Origin: Parashewanella spongiae
GTDB taxonomy: Bacteria > Pseudomonadota > Gammaproteobacteria > Enterobacterales > Shewanellaceae
Assembly: GCF_004358345.1 (NCBI RefSeq)
Contig: NZ_CP037952.1
Coordinates: forward strand, 1,612,001 to 1,676,000
DNA: 64,000 bases
Direction of reading: 5' to 3'
Part shown: positions 44,879-54,888 of the stretch, piece after piece
How positions within the stretch are numbered: the first letter of the stretch is position 1
Layout of the letters: every line of letters starts with the position of its first letter
The notes under the pieces: model-generated
Database searches by the model: none
Told to the model about the DNA's origin: nothing
The model's input: the letters and a program-made list of their open reading frames with translations, nothing else
Position numbers and translations under genes: made by a program

Positions 44879-45229
44879 AATACTGAGTGTGTAAGTGACC
44901 TATAGTTCAAAACCATAGCGTATAAAAAAATAAACACAAAAATAACTGTTCATCTATATCTTGATCATTCAGCATAGCCTAGTTTCTATTCAGTTTGGGT
45001 AATGGCTAACGTTTATGAGGGAAAGCATTCAGTGCATGGATTTAGTTGTTCTATCGTTGTTTTAACGGTGTAACTTATTGTAGTTATAAATTTTTTGGAT
45101 TTAATGTATTTTTACGTTTGTTGAATGTTGTCGTTCGCTTCAATTAAGTTAAAAGAAATGGAGTTATTGATCTAGGTTGCTAATAAAATGGTACGTTCTA
45201 CCCGACATCCAAGTTAATACCAATTACAG
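44879..45229. other. Intergenic region ending in a family A end fragment
   Basis: About 350 bp with no gene. The last bases, AATACCAATTACAG at 45216-45229, are the terminal motif of family A, cut by the IS1-family element. Confidence 0.55.
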
Positions 45230-45299
45230 GGTAGTGGGCTGAAGCAGTGAATTGATCTATCATGGCTGCACTCTAGTTTCATTTATTTTTGAGAATATC

Positions 45300-45596
45300 A
45301 TGCGTCACTCTGTAGATGTTCAATGCCCTCACTGTCAAAGTACTTCAATATCAAAAGCAGGTAAAAGCCCAAAGGGGCAGCAAAGATATTTATGCACCAA
45401 CACTGAGTGCCCGAAAAAAACATTTCTACTTCATTATGTTAAGCGTGCTTGGGAAGATGGGGTAAAAGAAACAGCCATTGACATGGTACTTAATGGTAGC
45501 GGAATAAGGGATACAGGTAGAGTGTTAAATATACACAAGAATACAGTGATAAAGGCAATAAAAAAAAGAAAAGAGCATTGTTCACGTAAATCCTAA
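45300..45596 (+). CDS. IS1-family InsA-like protein
   Basis: Starting at ATG 45300, the protein has the zinc-finger pattern CPHCQ...YLCTNTECPKK and a helix-turn-helix (AIDMVLNGSGIRDTGRVLNIHKNTV). It corresponds to InsA, the DNA-binding part. It ends shortly after an eight-A run (45560-45567) where the InsB frame opens. Confidence 0.85.
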   Translation: MRHSVDVQCPHCQSTSISKAGKSPKGQQRYLCTNTECPKKTFLLHYVKRAWEDGVKETAIDMVLNGSGIRDTGRVLNIHKNTVIKAIKKRKEHCSRKS

Positions 45597-45645
45597 TTAC
45601 ACTCAAAGAGATAACAACTCAAATATTGAAATAGACATAGAGTTA

Positions 45646-46062
45646 GTGTGCTATGAAGCTGAGATAGATGAACAATGGTCATTTGTCGGAAAGAAAAGCA
45701 ACCAGAGATGGATGTGGCATGCCATAGACCATAGTTCAAATACAGTCATTGCTTACGTCTTGGGGAAAAGAACAGACAAGGCTTTCAAAGAGTTACAGAC
45801 ATTGCTCGAGCCACTAGGCATAAAGAAATATTATACCGATGACTGGGGTGCATATCAGCGTAATCTGCCACCTGAAAAACATGAAATAGGTAAAACTAAC
45901 ACTCAGAAAATTGAAAGAAAGAATCTCAATTTCAGGACTTGGAATAAAAGATTAGCACGGAAAACAATTTGTTTTTCAAAGTTAGAAAGTATGCACGATA
46001 TTGTAATTGGGTTGTTGCTCAATAGGGTTGAGTTTGGCATAGATATTCATGCTACTCGCTAA
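45646..46062 (+). CDS. IS1-family InsB-like transposase domain
   Basis: It carries the DDE domain of IS1 (EIDEQWSFVGKK, YTDDWGAY, HEIGKTNTQKIERKNLNFR). The frame opens immediately at the A8 run in the +1 frame relative to InsA, so a fused product would need a +1 (or -2) shift or a repaired indel, not the usual -1 shift. The listed start (a GTG) is formal; the real enzyme is likely an InsA-InsB fusion. Confidence 0.8.
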   Translation: MCYEAEIDEQWSFVGKKSNQRWMWHAIDHSSNTVIAYVLGKRTDKAFKELQTLLEPLGIKKYYTDDWGAYQRNLPPEKHEIGKTNTQKIERKNLNFRTWNKRLARKTICFSKLESMHDIVIGLLLNRVEFGIDIHATR

Positions 46063-46105
46063 ATTGACCCGCTACCAATTTTTGAAGATACCATGTCAGA
46101 CATTA

Positions 46106-46429
46106 GGGTCTGTTGATCTTTCAGGATTAAATTTTGTGCTATTTGAGCATTTATCTGTTCAACCTAGAAACATCAGTTGACCGCGTTCTCAAGCGTAGAA
46201 AAAATGGCTGATAGTAAGGCGTAGCTTGCAGCAAGTAGTTATTCTACTTGCAAAAGTTACAACGCAGGTAGCAGTCATTTTAGCAAGCTTGTGAGCGTAG
46301 AGCATTTCACTCATTGGGTGAAAAACATGATAATAAAATCATCGTATTGCTCAAACAGTTACTCGTATACTCAGCGTTCAACTGATGTTTTTAGGTTCAA
46401 GGCGTGAGCAGTGATGCTTAGCCATCTAA
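46106..46429. repeat. Left part of family C element interrupted by family B element B5
   Basis: Family C begins GGGTCTGTTGATCTTTC at 46106, is interrupted by B5 (46163-46395) with TTCAA duplicated on each side, and resumes at GGCGTGAGCAG until TAA at 46429. The right part of C is at 48091-48301. Confidence 0.85.
46163..46395. repeat. Family B element (copy B5), inverted orientation, no intron
   Basis: CCTAGAAACATCAGTTGA to TCAACTGATGTTTTTAGG with flanking TTCAA. This nested copy defines the element ends and the 5-bp duplication, because the empty C sequence (CTGTTCAAGGCG) is known from other copies. Confidence 0.9.
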
Positions 46430-46594
46430 GGGATGTCGCAGTTCAAATAATACCAATTTAAATTTCAACGCTTAATTTGTCATACCTGCGAACGCAGGTA
46501 TCCAGCGACTTGTGCCCAAATTAACCAAAGACTCTGGACTCCTGCGTTCGCAGGAGTGACGATAAAATTGGTATACATTCTTCCGCCACGTCCC
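46430..46594. repeat. Family D inverted-repeat element (165 bp), copy 1
   Basis: Begins GGGATGTCGCAGTTCAAATA and ends CTTCCGCCACGTCCC, flanked by TAA. The interior has two hairpins, CCTGCGAACGCAGG and CTCCTGCGTTCGCAGGAG. It is non-coding. Confidence 0.82.
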
Positions 46595-46690
46595 TAAGCT
46601 AAGGAACTGTCCCAAAATAACTTTCGTGTTTACTTAATCTCGTAAGGTGGTTCAATATAAGCCTTCTCCCCCAGCTTTCTCTGAAATATC

Positions 46691-48055
46691 ATGAACACCT
46701 ACTCTTCTACCGTAAAGAAACAAATGTTACGATTTTACAAATCATTTAATCAACGAGATCGTAGACGATTTGCTGCCATTGAAGCCTTAAAACTTGGGCA
46801 TGGAGGTATAGAGTACATTTCCAAGGTATTGAAATGTGACCCCAGAACTATAAGTCGTGGGATTCATGAGTTAGAAGATGAAGTAGAACTGAGCAATAAA
46901 GGGCAAAGAAAAAAGGGGAGGTAGAAAAAAGCTGACACAAACTTTTCCCAATTTAGATGATAATTTGCAGGCAATTCTAAAAAACCATACCGCTGGTGAT
47001 CCTATGCGCCAAGATTTAAGGTGGACAAACGTGTCACGTAGACAAATATCTTGCAAGCTATACGCCAACGGAATACCCGCCAGTAAAAACCTCGTTTCAA
47101 GATTATTGCGTCAGCAGGGTTTTCACCGTCGTAAGGCTCAGAAAACCAAAACGATGAAACAACATGTCGATCGTAACGCCCAGTTTGAAAAACTGGCTCA
47201 ACTGAAACAAGACTATCTTGATAAGGGAAACCCGTCCTGAGTATCGATACAAAAAAGAAAGAACAATTAGGTAATTACTTTCGTGATGGAGTCACAGATG
47301 CCGCTGAGCCGACAACCGTTAATGATCATGATTTTCCGAGTATTGGTCATGGTAAACTCATACCTCACGGCATCTACGACCTAAAAAATAATGAAGCCTG
47401 TCTACACCTGAATACAAGCAGCGATACATCAGAGTTAGCCTGTGACAGTATTGAACTGTGGTGGAATGAATAAGGAAAACAAGCTTAGGGATGTCGCAGT
47501 TCAAATAATACCACTTTAAATTTCAACGCTTAATTTGTCATACCTGCGAACGCAGGTATCCAGCGACTTGTGACCAAATTAACCAAAGACTCTGGACTCC
47601 TGCGATCGCAGGAGTGACGATAAAATTGGTATACATTCTTCCGCCACGTCCCTTATGGTGAGCAAGACGAAATACTGATTTTGTGTGATTGTGGTGGAAG
47701 TAATAGTGCCAACTCGTACTTATTTAAAGAAGATCTGCAATCGTTGTCTAATCGTTTAAAAATGAAGATCAGAGTTGCTCATTATCCAGCTTATTGCTCG
47801 AAGTACAATCCAATTGAGCACCTTGTCTTTCCTCATGTTACAAGAGCTTGTAAAGGTGTTCCTTTCGAGGCTGTTGAAGTTGCAAAGCACTATATGGAGA
47901 AGGCAGAGACCACCAAAGGATTAAATGTAAAAGTGAAAGTTATGGACAAAATTTATGAGAAAGGACGAAAATACGCATTATCATTCAAGGAAAATATGAC
48001 CATCTTATTTGATAAGGCGCTACCTAAATGGAATTACACAGTAGTTCCTGTTTGA
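46691..48055 (+). pseudogene. ISAzo13-family transposase, frameshifted and interrupted by a MITE
   Basis: The N-terminus (RDRRRFAAIEALKLGHGGIE, SKVLKCDPRTISRGIHEL) is typical of the ISAzo13 family. The frame breaks near 46920 (KGR/GGRKKLT region), continues through SRRQISCKLYANGIPASKNLV, and breaks again near 47238 before SIDTKKKEQLGNYF. A stop occurs at 47470-47472 and family D copy 2 is inserted at 47488-47652. The C-terminal part (CDCGGSNSANSYLFKEDLQ, HYPAYCSKYNPIEH) follows. It is clearly inactive. Confidence 0.85.
47488..47652. repeat. Family D inverted-repeat element (165 bp), copy 2
   Basis: Nearly identical to copy 1, flanked by a TTA duplication (47485-47487, 47653-47655), inserted in the ISAzo13-type transposase. 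Confidence 0.85.
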
Positions 48056-48090
48056 ACTGGAAATCGGGAAGTTATTTTGGGCTCACTTCC

Positions 48091-48301
48091 TAAGTGAGCT
48101 GGTCACAACACAGAACAGTGAATGCTTAAAAGCATCGAAGACAGCGTAAATTGGTCATTTCTGCTGCGTTATTGTTTTCTTATTTGGAAACGAAGTAACG
48201 ACAGTTTTGTATGTCGATAATAACCAAACATCACAAACTCTGCCTTGCATAAAATAACCAAGTTATCGTTGTAAAAACAATCATGAAAGATCAACAGACC
48301 C
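48091..48301. repeat. Right part of the interrupted family C element
   Basis: Begins TAAGTGAGCTGG and ends AAAGATCAACAGACCC followed by TA. It has small deletions in the central region compared with intact C copies. Confidence 0.82.
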
Positions 48302-48305
48302 TAAT

Positions 48306-48502
48306 GCAATTGGCATAGATTTAGGAAGAAATACTTTCCATCTTATTGCTCATGATCAAACTGGACGAGAAGTCATTCGTAAACAGCACAGTAGATCTTT
48401 CTTACTACAATTTCTGTCACTACAAGAATCAACCATTATTGCTATGGAGGCTTGTAATGATGCTCATTGGTTAGCCTGGTACAAAGTATGGATTTATATT
48501 TA
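48306..48502 (+). pseudogene. N-terminal fragment of an IS110-family transposase
   Basis: The frame reads AIGIDLGRNTFHLIAHDQTG then ESTIIAMEACNDAHWLAWY, the start of the RuvC-like domain of a second IS110 type (GIDLGKNxFHL group), different from the one at 41.4-41.9 kb. No start codon or C-terminus is present; family C cut its 5' end. Confidence 0.78.
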
Positions 48503-48924
48503 ATTAGATTACTGTTTATACCTGTTCAGTCTCTTTTATCTTTTTTTCATCTTGATTTGAATGATTTTTAGTTATTATTCTAATTAGGCTATTTCTAATA
48601 CCAATGCCATGAAATAACGGATCGTTAACAAGAGCAAGAGGTTTTCAATGCAAGACATCAGTTTGCTGTTCTTCTATGTAGGGTAATTAAAGTAGGGTAA
48701 TTAAAGATTTTTGTTATTACTCGAAGATCTGCATTTCAAATATTTCGGTTGAATAACGACATATCCTAACCTCTGTTTTACTTGAACCAAAAATAGTTAT
48801 GCAATTCAATCGTATAATTGAAAGCAGACCATAGTATTCCTTTACATTCACACTTCAATGGATTTGACATAACAGACAAGATAAAAACAAATTTAAATAC
48901 CAGTATGTAAAAGAGGGCGTAACT
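48503..48924. other. Upstream region of the large secreted protein gene
   Basis: 420 bp without a gene. It includes the short direct repeat TAGGGTAATTAAAG (twice around 48680-48705). It probably holds the promoter of the gene at 48925, but no reliable -35/-10 pair was chosen. Confidence 0.45.
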
Positions 48925-51900
48925 ATGTCGACATATATTATCGGTGCCTTTAGCTTATTTCTTCTGTTTTATTCTTGTTTTGCTCAAGCCATTCCAAGGC
49001 TTTCAGAGCCCAGTGATGTTGTGCGAACAAAAGATGATGTTGTCTATATTTCGAATACTGGAAATTCGAGTTTAATGGAATGTCGTGTGGTCGATTCGTT
49101 GCTGCAAGAATGCCGAATGCGAACTTTCGACGACTTTATGCATCCGTTTAGATTGATTTCAGTTTCAGCTGAAAATGGAACCGGTCAACTCTATATTTCT
49201 AAAAAAAATACCAATCTTATCTATAACATTCCCACTCAAAATGATGGTCGCATCGCAATGGGGGTTCTGAATATCGACAGAACAAATCTGGTGTTTCCAA
49301 ATAATATTGCTGCGAATGTGATTGATATGAAAAAAAGCCCTTCAAATGGTTTAATTTATACTGCAATCGATAGGGCCAATCACTTTGGTCAAATCGGCAA
49401 GTGTCAGTTTAGTGTTGGTACGGCTGTGTTTTCTGATTGTGAATTATTTCCTAATCTGAATCTTCCTTCGTTTAACATCCCTTATGGTGGGGATAGGCTG
49501 GTAGGCATAGGACGTCAAAGCTCAACAATGCAAGCGTCGGATTCACGATATGCTTATATCGCTTGGCTCAATGATGATGGCAGTATTATAAGTCCAGAAG
49601 GCGGGAGTTTTGGTGTTGGCTCTCCCGCATTTCCAGTCAGCTCATTTTCGTTAGCGGGAGGATTCAATGAGTTTTGGGTGACACACAATACTGAGCAGAA
49701 ATTTACCTATTTCAACGAGCATTCATCAAATACGTTTTTTCCCATATCTGTGTTTTCAGAAGATGCTTATACGGCACCGTCATCAAGGAATGTTTGGGTT
49801 AAAACGGTATTAACGACTCGGCCCAGTCGTCCTAATAGTCGAACATACAACTTTTTTTCTTTATTTGGAGATGATAATAAAATGGGTGAGTGTTTAGGTT
49901 ATCACAACTATTTTACGTGCCGTGATGTGTTTCGTTACTTGTCCAAAGTGAGTGTCGTTGAAGAACTGAATAGCCAAGGCCGAATACAAAGAGAAAGAAG
50001 AATAAGGGGAAGTATTTCCGTTAATTCTGAAAGCCATGGCCTGATTCGCTTCAGTAATGTGAATTACAGTTCTATTGAGAGCAATGAGGTGACAAGGGTG
50101 AACGATCTTCCTGAAGAAGTGATGCCAGCTTTTGATGCAACATCGGCAGATTCTTGCTTAAATAAAACGAATTTTACGGCTAAAGACACTGTGAACAGCA
50201 GCTGTATTCTACGCTACGATTTTCGAGTATTAAGTCTATCAAGTCCTTTAACTGGACGTAGCCGATTCAGTTTTGATGTGAACGGCTCATTTAATGCACA
50301 GACTCCCATACCGTACTCAGTATTCTTTGACTTTAATTTATTGAGGGTTAATGTTCCTCATTTGGTGTTTAGGCAGCGAAACTCTGTCATCGACTCGATC
50401 GACTTTCAAGCTGGTGAGTCGGGAACGATAGAAGCGTATAATGCGGCGCTAGGGACTGGGCTATTGACGACGCCGATGATCACTTTTAATGATACCAGAA
50501 TAGGGGCTTACTTTGATGTGACAGCTTGTGATACGGCTTTAGGGGATGGAGAGAGTTGTACTGTTCGTTACAATATCCCAGCCTCGCCGATCAATGGTCG
50601 GTTCAAAATGTCAGTGCAAAGCACCGAAGACACTTCGGCTCATCTTGTGGATATCTCTATTGCAAGAGGTGCGAATATTGTGGCCAGACGTCTAGGTATG
50701 GACACCGATTTATCTCAGATAATGCTGGTTCCAGGTAATGTCGGAGACATCAACTTTAGTAATGTTGGGGGATCTGATGTGAATGATTTTCATCTAGATT
50801 TGGCAAGCCTCCCCGAGTACATTCGACCTTTTTTTAGTGGTAACTGTTTCACCTCACAACGCTTGTCGGCTTTAACTGATCATTGTACTTTGCATTACGA
50901 TTTGCCTATAGACACTCGTATTGATGGGCGTTATCGTTTAAATGCATTAGGTCATATTTTAACGGATGTTGGCTTTACGCTGGTGATAGGTAATGTCGAT
51001 ATAAGTGGTGAACTTAGGTTGACCGATTCGAATACTCAGTTGGCAGTGCAAGCCGCCAACCTTATACCTTTGAATGCTCAGGGGAGGTGGACATTAACGA
51101 ATGCGACCAATGCGATTATTTCTGATCTGCATTTACAACTGCAACATGAAGAATTAAGGCGCAACAATGTTATTGGAGGGGAATGTTTTGAGGTGAGCCG
51201 ATTATTAATCGGTGAAAGCTGTGACATCACTTATCAAATAGGTCAGGACAATGAACTCCCACGAGAAACATTGCTAACGGTTCAGTACGACGGTGGACGG
51301 CATCAAACTGAGTTTCCTATACGTTTTTCTGCACTATCTATTATCGGTATTCTCAAATCTGAGACGTTGGTGGGTAATCATGGTTTTTCGATGAGTGCGA
51401 TCAATAATCAAGTTACGCTCTCAATTGTTAACAATGCGGGTTATCCTCTCATGGGGTTGACTGCCCGACTTTCTTCTCAGATTCAAAGTACTGAACAATC
51501 CAACCAATGCAATCATGTGACCCTCAAACCTAGAGGGATATGTGAGATTCACTTATCATTATCAGACGCTTTGGCTTTAGTTGGGCACTATACATTAACC
51601 GTTTCTGGCGACAATTTTGTCGTACGAACCGTGCCAGTTTCTATTCGTGAGGCTCGGACAGATCGAATACAAGTCGATAATCGCGGCGGATATGTCATGT
51701 ATGTTCAATACACACAATATCATCAAAACGTTGATGGACAGGATTCTGCATGTTCAGGAGGGAGCGATTGTTATGCGCTGGCTTCCAGTGGTCGATTTTC
51801 AAACCCGCAGTCAAAAACAATCCAAAATTTACATGGTAGAAAAATTTATTTCAAAATCGTTGCGGGAAAAACGCGCACTCTCCCTTCCTGTGACGGAGGT

Positions 51901-51996
51901 AAAGTTCGCTGTAGTCGTGCGACATTGAACCCTCATTGCTATTATTATTCCGATGGCTCTGGGGAGGCGAATCAACAGAATAATTGCGCAAGATAA
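48925..51996 (+). CDS. Large secreted protein with Cys-paired repeats and a cytolysin-C-like end
   Basis: A signal peptide (residues 1-22, ending CFAQA) leads a 1,023-residue extracellular or periplasmic protein. The first ~330 residues contain strand-rich repeats that could be a beta-propeller. Then come at least five ~110-residue beta domains, each ending in a two-Cys motif: DSCLNKTNF...SSCILRYDF, CDTALGDGESCTVRYNI, NCFTSQRL...DHCTLHYDL, ECFEVSRLLIGESCDITYQI and CNHVTLKPRGICEIHLSL. The last ~110 residues (NRGGYVMYVQYTQYHQNV, then SKTIQNLHGRKIYF) resemble the C-terminal membrane-binding domain of thiol-activated cytolysins, a tentative match. No pore-forming domain is seen. An AGAGGGCG site precedes the ATG. 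Confidence 0.75.
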   Translation: MSTYIIGAFSLFLLFYSCFAQAIPRLSEPSDVVRTKDDVVYISNTGNSSLMECRVVDSLLQECRMRTFDDFMHPFRLISVSAENGTGQLYISKKNTNLIYNIPTQNDGRIAMGVLNIDRTNLVFPNNIAANVIDMKKSPSNGLIYTAIDRANHFGQIGKCQFSVGTAVFSDCELFPNLNLPSFNIPYGGDRLVGIGRQSSTMQASDSRYAYIAWLNDDGSIISPEGGSFGVGSPAFPVSSFSLAGGFNEFWVTHNTEQKFTYFNEHSSNTFFPISVFSEDAYTAPSSRNVWVKTVLTTRPSRPNSRTYNFFSLFGDDNKMGECLGYHNYFTCRDVFRYLSKVSVVEELNSQGRIQRERRIRGSISVNSESHGLIRFSNVNYSSIESNEVTRVNDLPEEVMPAFDATSADSCLNKTNFTAKDTVNSSCILRYDFRVLSLSSPLTGRSRFSFDVNGSFNAQTPIPYSVFFDFNLLRVNVPHLVFRQRNSVIDSIDFQAGESGTIEAYNAALGTGLLTTPMITFNDTRIGAYFDVTACDTALGDGESCTVRYNIPASPINGRFKMSVQSTEDTSAHLVDISIARGANIVARRLGMDTDLSQIMLVPGNVGDINFSNVGGSDVNDFHLDLASLPEYIRPFFSGNCFTSQRLSALTDHCTLHYDLPIDTRIDGRYRLNALGHILTDVGFTLVIGNVDISGELRLTDSNTQLAVQAANLIPLNAQGRWTLTNATNAIISDLHLQLQHEELRRNNVIGGECFEVSRLLIGESCDITYQIGQDNELPRETLLTVQYDGGRHQTEFPIRFSALSIIGILKSETLVGNHGFSMSAINNQVTLSIVNNAGYPLMGLTARLSSQIQSTEQSNQCNHVTLKPRGICEIHLSLSDALALVGHYTLTVSGDNFVVRTVPVSIREARTDRIQVDNRGGYVMYVQYTQYHQNVDGQDSACSGGSDCYALASSGRFSNPQSKTIQNLHGRKIYFKIVAGKTRTLPSCDGGKVRCSRATLNPHCYYYSDGSGEANQQNNCAR

Positions 51997-52080
51997 TGTA
52001 CAACGCTCCCTGATTTTTATCACTGTTATTTAGTAGAAATAAAAAATCTCCTATAACGTGTCAACTCTGCTGGGGGGAGA

Positions 52081-52159
52081 CTCGCATAGGTTCCACCTTT
52101 ACGACGGTATCGATATCTTCTTAGCTCGACCAAAAGCTAGAAGGTAGTACCTATGCGAG
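52081..52159. repeat. Long-armed hairpin (79 bp)
   Basis: CTCGCATAGGTTCCACCTT (52081-52099) pairs with AAGGTAGTACCTATGCGAG (52141-52159), 17 of 19 positions matching, with a 41-base loop. No T run follows, so it is not an ordinary terminator. Confidence 0.7.
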
Positions 52160-52174
52160 ATTATAATACTAATT

Positions 52175-53815
52175 GGGTGTAGATCTTTTTGATCGACGAA
52201 AAGCATGAAAAGATCATTCATTATCAATTGGATGGGTTTAATAAATGGTGCAAAAGGAGCAATTTTATAGTACTTATCAGTTTTGCAAACACAACAAGTC
52301 TATAAAAAGGCTCCTTTCATGAAACTAGCATACTCAAACTCACTCGAATTTTCATTCTTTTCTGAAGCCAAATTGCAATTTGAACGTATTATTTCGCACC
52401 TCGAAGACAAACAAGTTAAGAAAGAGAGCCATGGAGAAGTTGAAGCCTATATCGATACCGAAGGAACTGAGTTGTTGCGGTGTTTATTGCAGGGTTTCTT
52501 AGATATCAAAACCGCTGAAGAGCCCCGTCAGCAAGTTTGTTCCAACCGTGACATTGCATTGAATCATTTGAAAAATAACTGCAAACGAAATTTAGAAAGT
52601 TTATTTGGTACCGTAACGATGCATCGAAAAGGTTACAGTCAACGTCGGTGTGATAACGTGTTTCCAATGGATGGTGAGCTGAATCTTTCGAAAGACAAAT
52701 ACTCTGATGGTGTACGCCTAAGACTCGCTACAGAAGCAGTCCAAGGCTCATATGATGATGCAGTAAGCTCAATAGATACCACCACAGATGCGCACGTGCC
52801 CAAGCGACAAGCAAGGCAAATTGTGCAGGATATTGCACAAGATTTTGATGGTTTTTATCTCCAGCAGAGATACCTTAAGCCAGAAAACACATCTGATTTA
52901 CTGGTATTGACTATGGATGGAAAAGGCATCGTTATGCAACCTAATAGCTTGAGAGAGGGCACGCAAAAAGCAGTGAAACAACAGAAGCTCAAAGGACGCC
53001 TAAGTGCTGGAGAAAAAAAAGACCGCAAACGAATGGCAGAAGTTGCAGCGGTATACACCACCAAGCCTTTGCATCGTACCCCAGAATCAATCATGTCTAG
53101 AAATGATAATTCAAATGTTCGTCCATTACGTGTGCCACCAAGAAATAAACGTGTGTGGTCAAGCGTAGAAAGAAGCGCTGCGACTGTGATTGAAGAAGCA
53201 TTTTTAGAAGCTCTGGAACGAGACCCAACTCAAAGCCGTCAGTGGGTTGTACTCGTTGATGGTCATCCTCATCAGCTAAAACAAATTTATCGGGTGATGA
53301 AGAAACTCAACATCAATGCAACGGTGGTCATGGATTTCATCCATGTGCTTGAATATCTCTGGAAAGCGGCGTGGTGCTTATTTGAAAAAGATGATCCAGA
53401 AGTCGAAGATTGGATAGAAAAGCGAGCGACTGAAATCTTACGAGGTAATGCGTCACAAGTAGCAAAATGCCTTGGGATCAGTGCAACAAAACGGAAATTA
53501 AAACAACGAGAAGGCATTAATAAGTGCATCGGTTATCTATTGAAAAATAAATCAAGATTAGAATACGGTAAAGCGTTAAAGCAAGGTTTCCCAATTGCTA
53601 GCGGTGTCATTGAGGGAGCTTGTCGTCATCTGATTAATGATAGGTTGGATATCACTGGAGCGAGATGGAGCCTTGAAGGTGCAGAAGCTATATTAAAACT
53701 TAGGTCGTTAAGATCGAGTGGTGATATTGAAAAGTATTGGGAGTATCACAAAAAGCAATCCAAACAGAGGTTATACAGATGTGGATAACTTCGTCGTTTT
53801 AAAAGACCCACACCC
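52175..53815 (+). mobile_element. ISKra4-family insertion sequence
   Basis: Ends GGGTGTAGATCTTTT and AAAAGACCCACACCC are imperfect inverted repeats, with ATT adjacent on both sides. One intact transposase gene lies between them. Confidence 0.75.
52319..53788 (+). CDS. ISKra4-family transposase
   Basis: ATG 52319, preceded by AAAAGG, gives a 489-residue protein. It shows the ISKra4 layout: a variable N-terminus, FGTVTMHRKGYSQR, then LTMDGKGIVM (first Asp), VVLVDGHPHQLKQI, DFIHVLEYLWKAAWC (second Asp) and the end GVIEGACRHLINDRLDITGARWS with the conserved Glu. It appears full-length and functional. The family moves by DDE chemistry. Confidence 0.9.
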   Translation: MKLAYSNSLEFSFFSEAKLQFERIISHLEDKQVKKESHGEVEAYIDTEGTELLRCLLQGFLDIKTAEEPRQQVCSNRDIALNHLKNNCKRNLESLFGTVTMHRKGYSQRRCDNVFPMDGELNLSKDKYSDGVRLRLATEAVQGSYDDAVSSIDTTTDAHVPKRQARQIVQDIAQDFDGFYLQQRYLKPENTSDLLVLTMDGKGIVMQPNSLREGTQKAVKQQKLKGRLSAGEKKDRKRMAEVAAVYTTKPLHRTPESIMSRNDNSNVRPLRVPPRNKRVWSSVERSAATVIEEAFLEALERDPTQSRQWVVLVDGHPHQLKQIYRVMKKLNINATVVMDFIHVLEYLWKAAWCLFEKDDPEVEDWIEKRATEILRGNASQVAKCLGISATKRKLKQREGINKCIGYLLKNKSRLEYGKALKQGFPIASGVIEGACRHLINDRLDITGARWSLEGAEAILKLRSLRSSGDIEKYWEYHKKQSKQRLYRCG

Positions 53816-53989
53816 ATTGCATTTTAAACACTGATACATCAAAAGGTTAAAGGATAAAAATTAAAATCAATAAGTTACGATTTATTTGCTTTATAATTTA
53901 AATTCAACAAGTTGACTTCACCATTTTTAACAGTGTGCGATACTACTGGTATGGCCAATTCAGTAATTTATTGTTTTCTTAACTATATT

Positions 53990-54200
53990 CAGGTTCGGAA
54001 AGTGGGTTCATTGATCTTTTCCAATATGTTCTCACTTTCTTTTGCTGATAATGATGAGATACTCGAAATAGCATCACTGATCAGAGCCTTAAATAGGCCC
54101 TATAATTTACAAGCGAAATCTAAGTTACGAAGACTGTCACTAAGCTGGCTTCTTGAGTCGCATAATTTGCTCGAGCCACTATTCAGCTGGGTGTTCAGTC
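53990..54200 (-). pseudogene. Remnant of an IS4-family transposase (C-terminal part)
   Basis: About 180 bp around 54040-54180 match the 3' part of the IS4-family transposase gene at 27250-27420 at DNA level (for example CCTTAAATA and TTTACAAGC). The coding strand is minus. Only a piece remains, next to a family G-like end (TGGGTGTTCAGTCTAATTA at 54189). Confidence 0.65.
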
Positions 54201-54273
54201 TAATTAATGTCATGAATGTTAGAATTAAATGAGATAACATTCAGAAAGTATTTGCTTGCCTTGTAGTAATGCT

Positions 54274-54888
54274 ATGTCTGCACAAATAATCTCCTCATCC
54301 AACCAAGAAACTCAAATTCTACTTACCGTTAAGCATAAACACTCAATGCTCGAATTTGAAGATACCTTGCAAACAGAACTTAATTTAGTCGGAATGTTGG
54401 CCGAGAGTAAACTGCTCGAATTTTTAGACAGTGATGGTACACCTATTTTCATGGGCTCAATGAAAATGACCAGTAAGCGTAAAAAAGAGCCTAAAGTCTA
54501 CGAAACACCATGGGGAGCTGTGAAAATATCTCGCTTCGTTTACCAAAGTTCACAAGGCGGCTCTACATTTAGTCCGTTAGATCAAAATGCTAGGATTATT
54601 GTCAATTCGACTCCAGCATTTGCTCGTATGATAAGCTGGAAATATGCTCAAATGGCCGCGCCTCAAGTTGAAGAAGATCTTAAACAAAATCATGGTAGAT
54701 ATAGTAGCAGAGCGACTCTGCGTGACATATCTGATGTGATAGGTAGTATCGCTCAGGCCAAGGAAGAACATTGGACGTACGACATTCCGGAACACCCGCG
54801 CCCAGTCGCAACGATATCTTTGGGATTGGATGGCGTTAACCTGCTTTATCATGAACCTAAAAAATCAGTTGCCCCTTCACCCTCGTAA
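54274..54888 (+). pseudogene. ISKra4-family transposase, N-terminal fragment
   Basis: From ATG 54274 the frame matches the N-terminal half of a different ISKra4 subgroup: TPWGAVKISRFVYQSSQGG, STPAFARMISWKYAQ, LKQNHGR and SIAQAKEEHWTYD. It ends at ISLGLDGVN, the first catalytic Asp region, where a B-end fragment (AACCTAAAAAATCAGTTG at about 54854-54871) cuts it. Residues after it are foreign. It is inactive. Confidence 0.82.

Larger units (their letters stand above)
45230..46076 (+). mobile_element. IS1-family insertion sequence (about 847 bp)
   Basis: Ends GGTAGTGGG and CCCGCTACC are inverted repeats with one mismatch, and two frames between them match InsA and InsB. A clear 8-9 bp target duplication is not visible. 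Confidence 0.8.
46603..48090 (+). mobile_element. ISAzo13-family insertion sequence, decayed
   Basis: Ends GGAACTGTCCCAAAATAACTT and the matching inverted right end (AAGTTATTTTGGGCTCACTTCC) bound a broken transposase. It sits inside family C next to family D copy 1. TAA flanks both ends. Confidence 0.75.
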
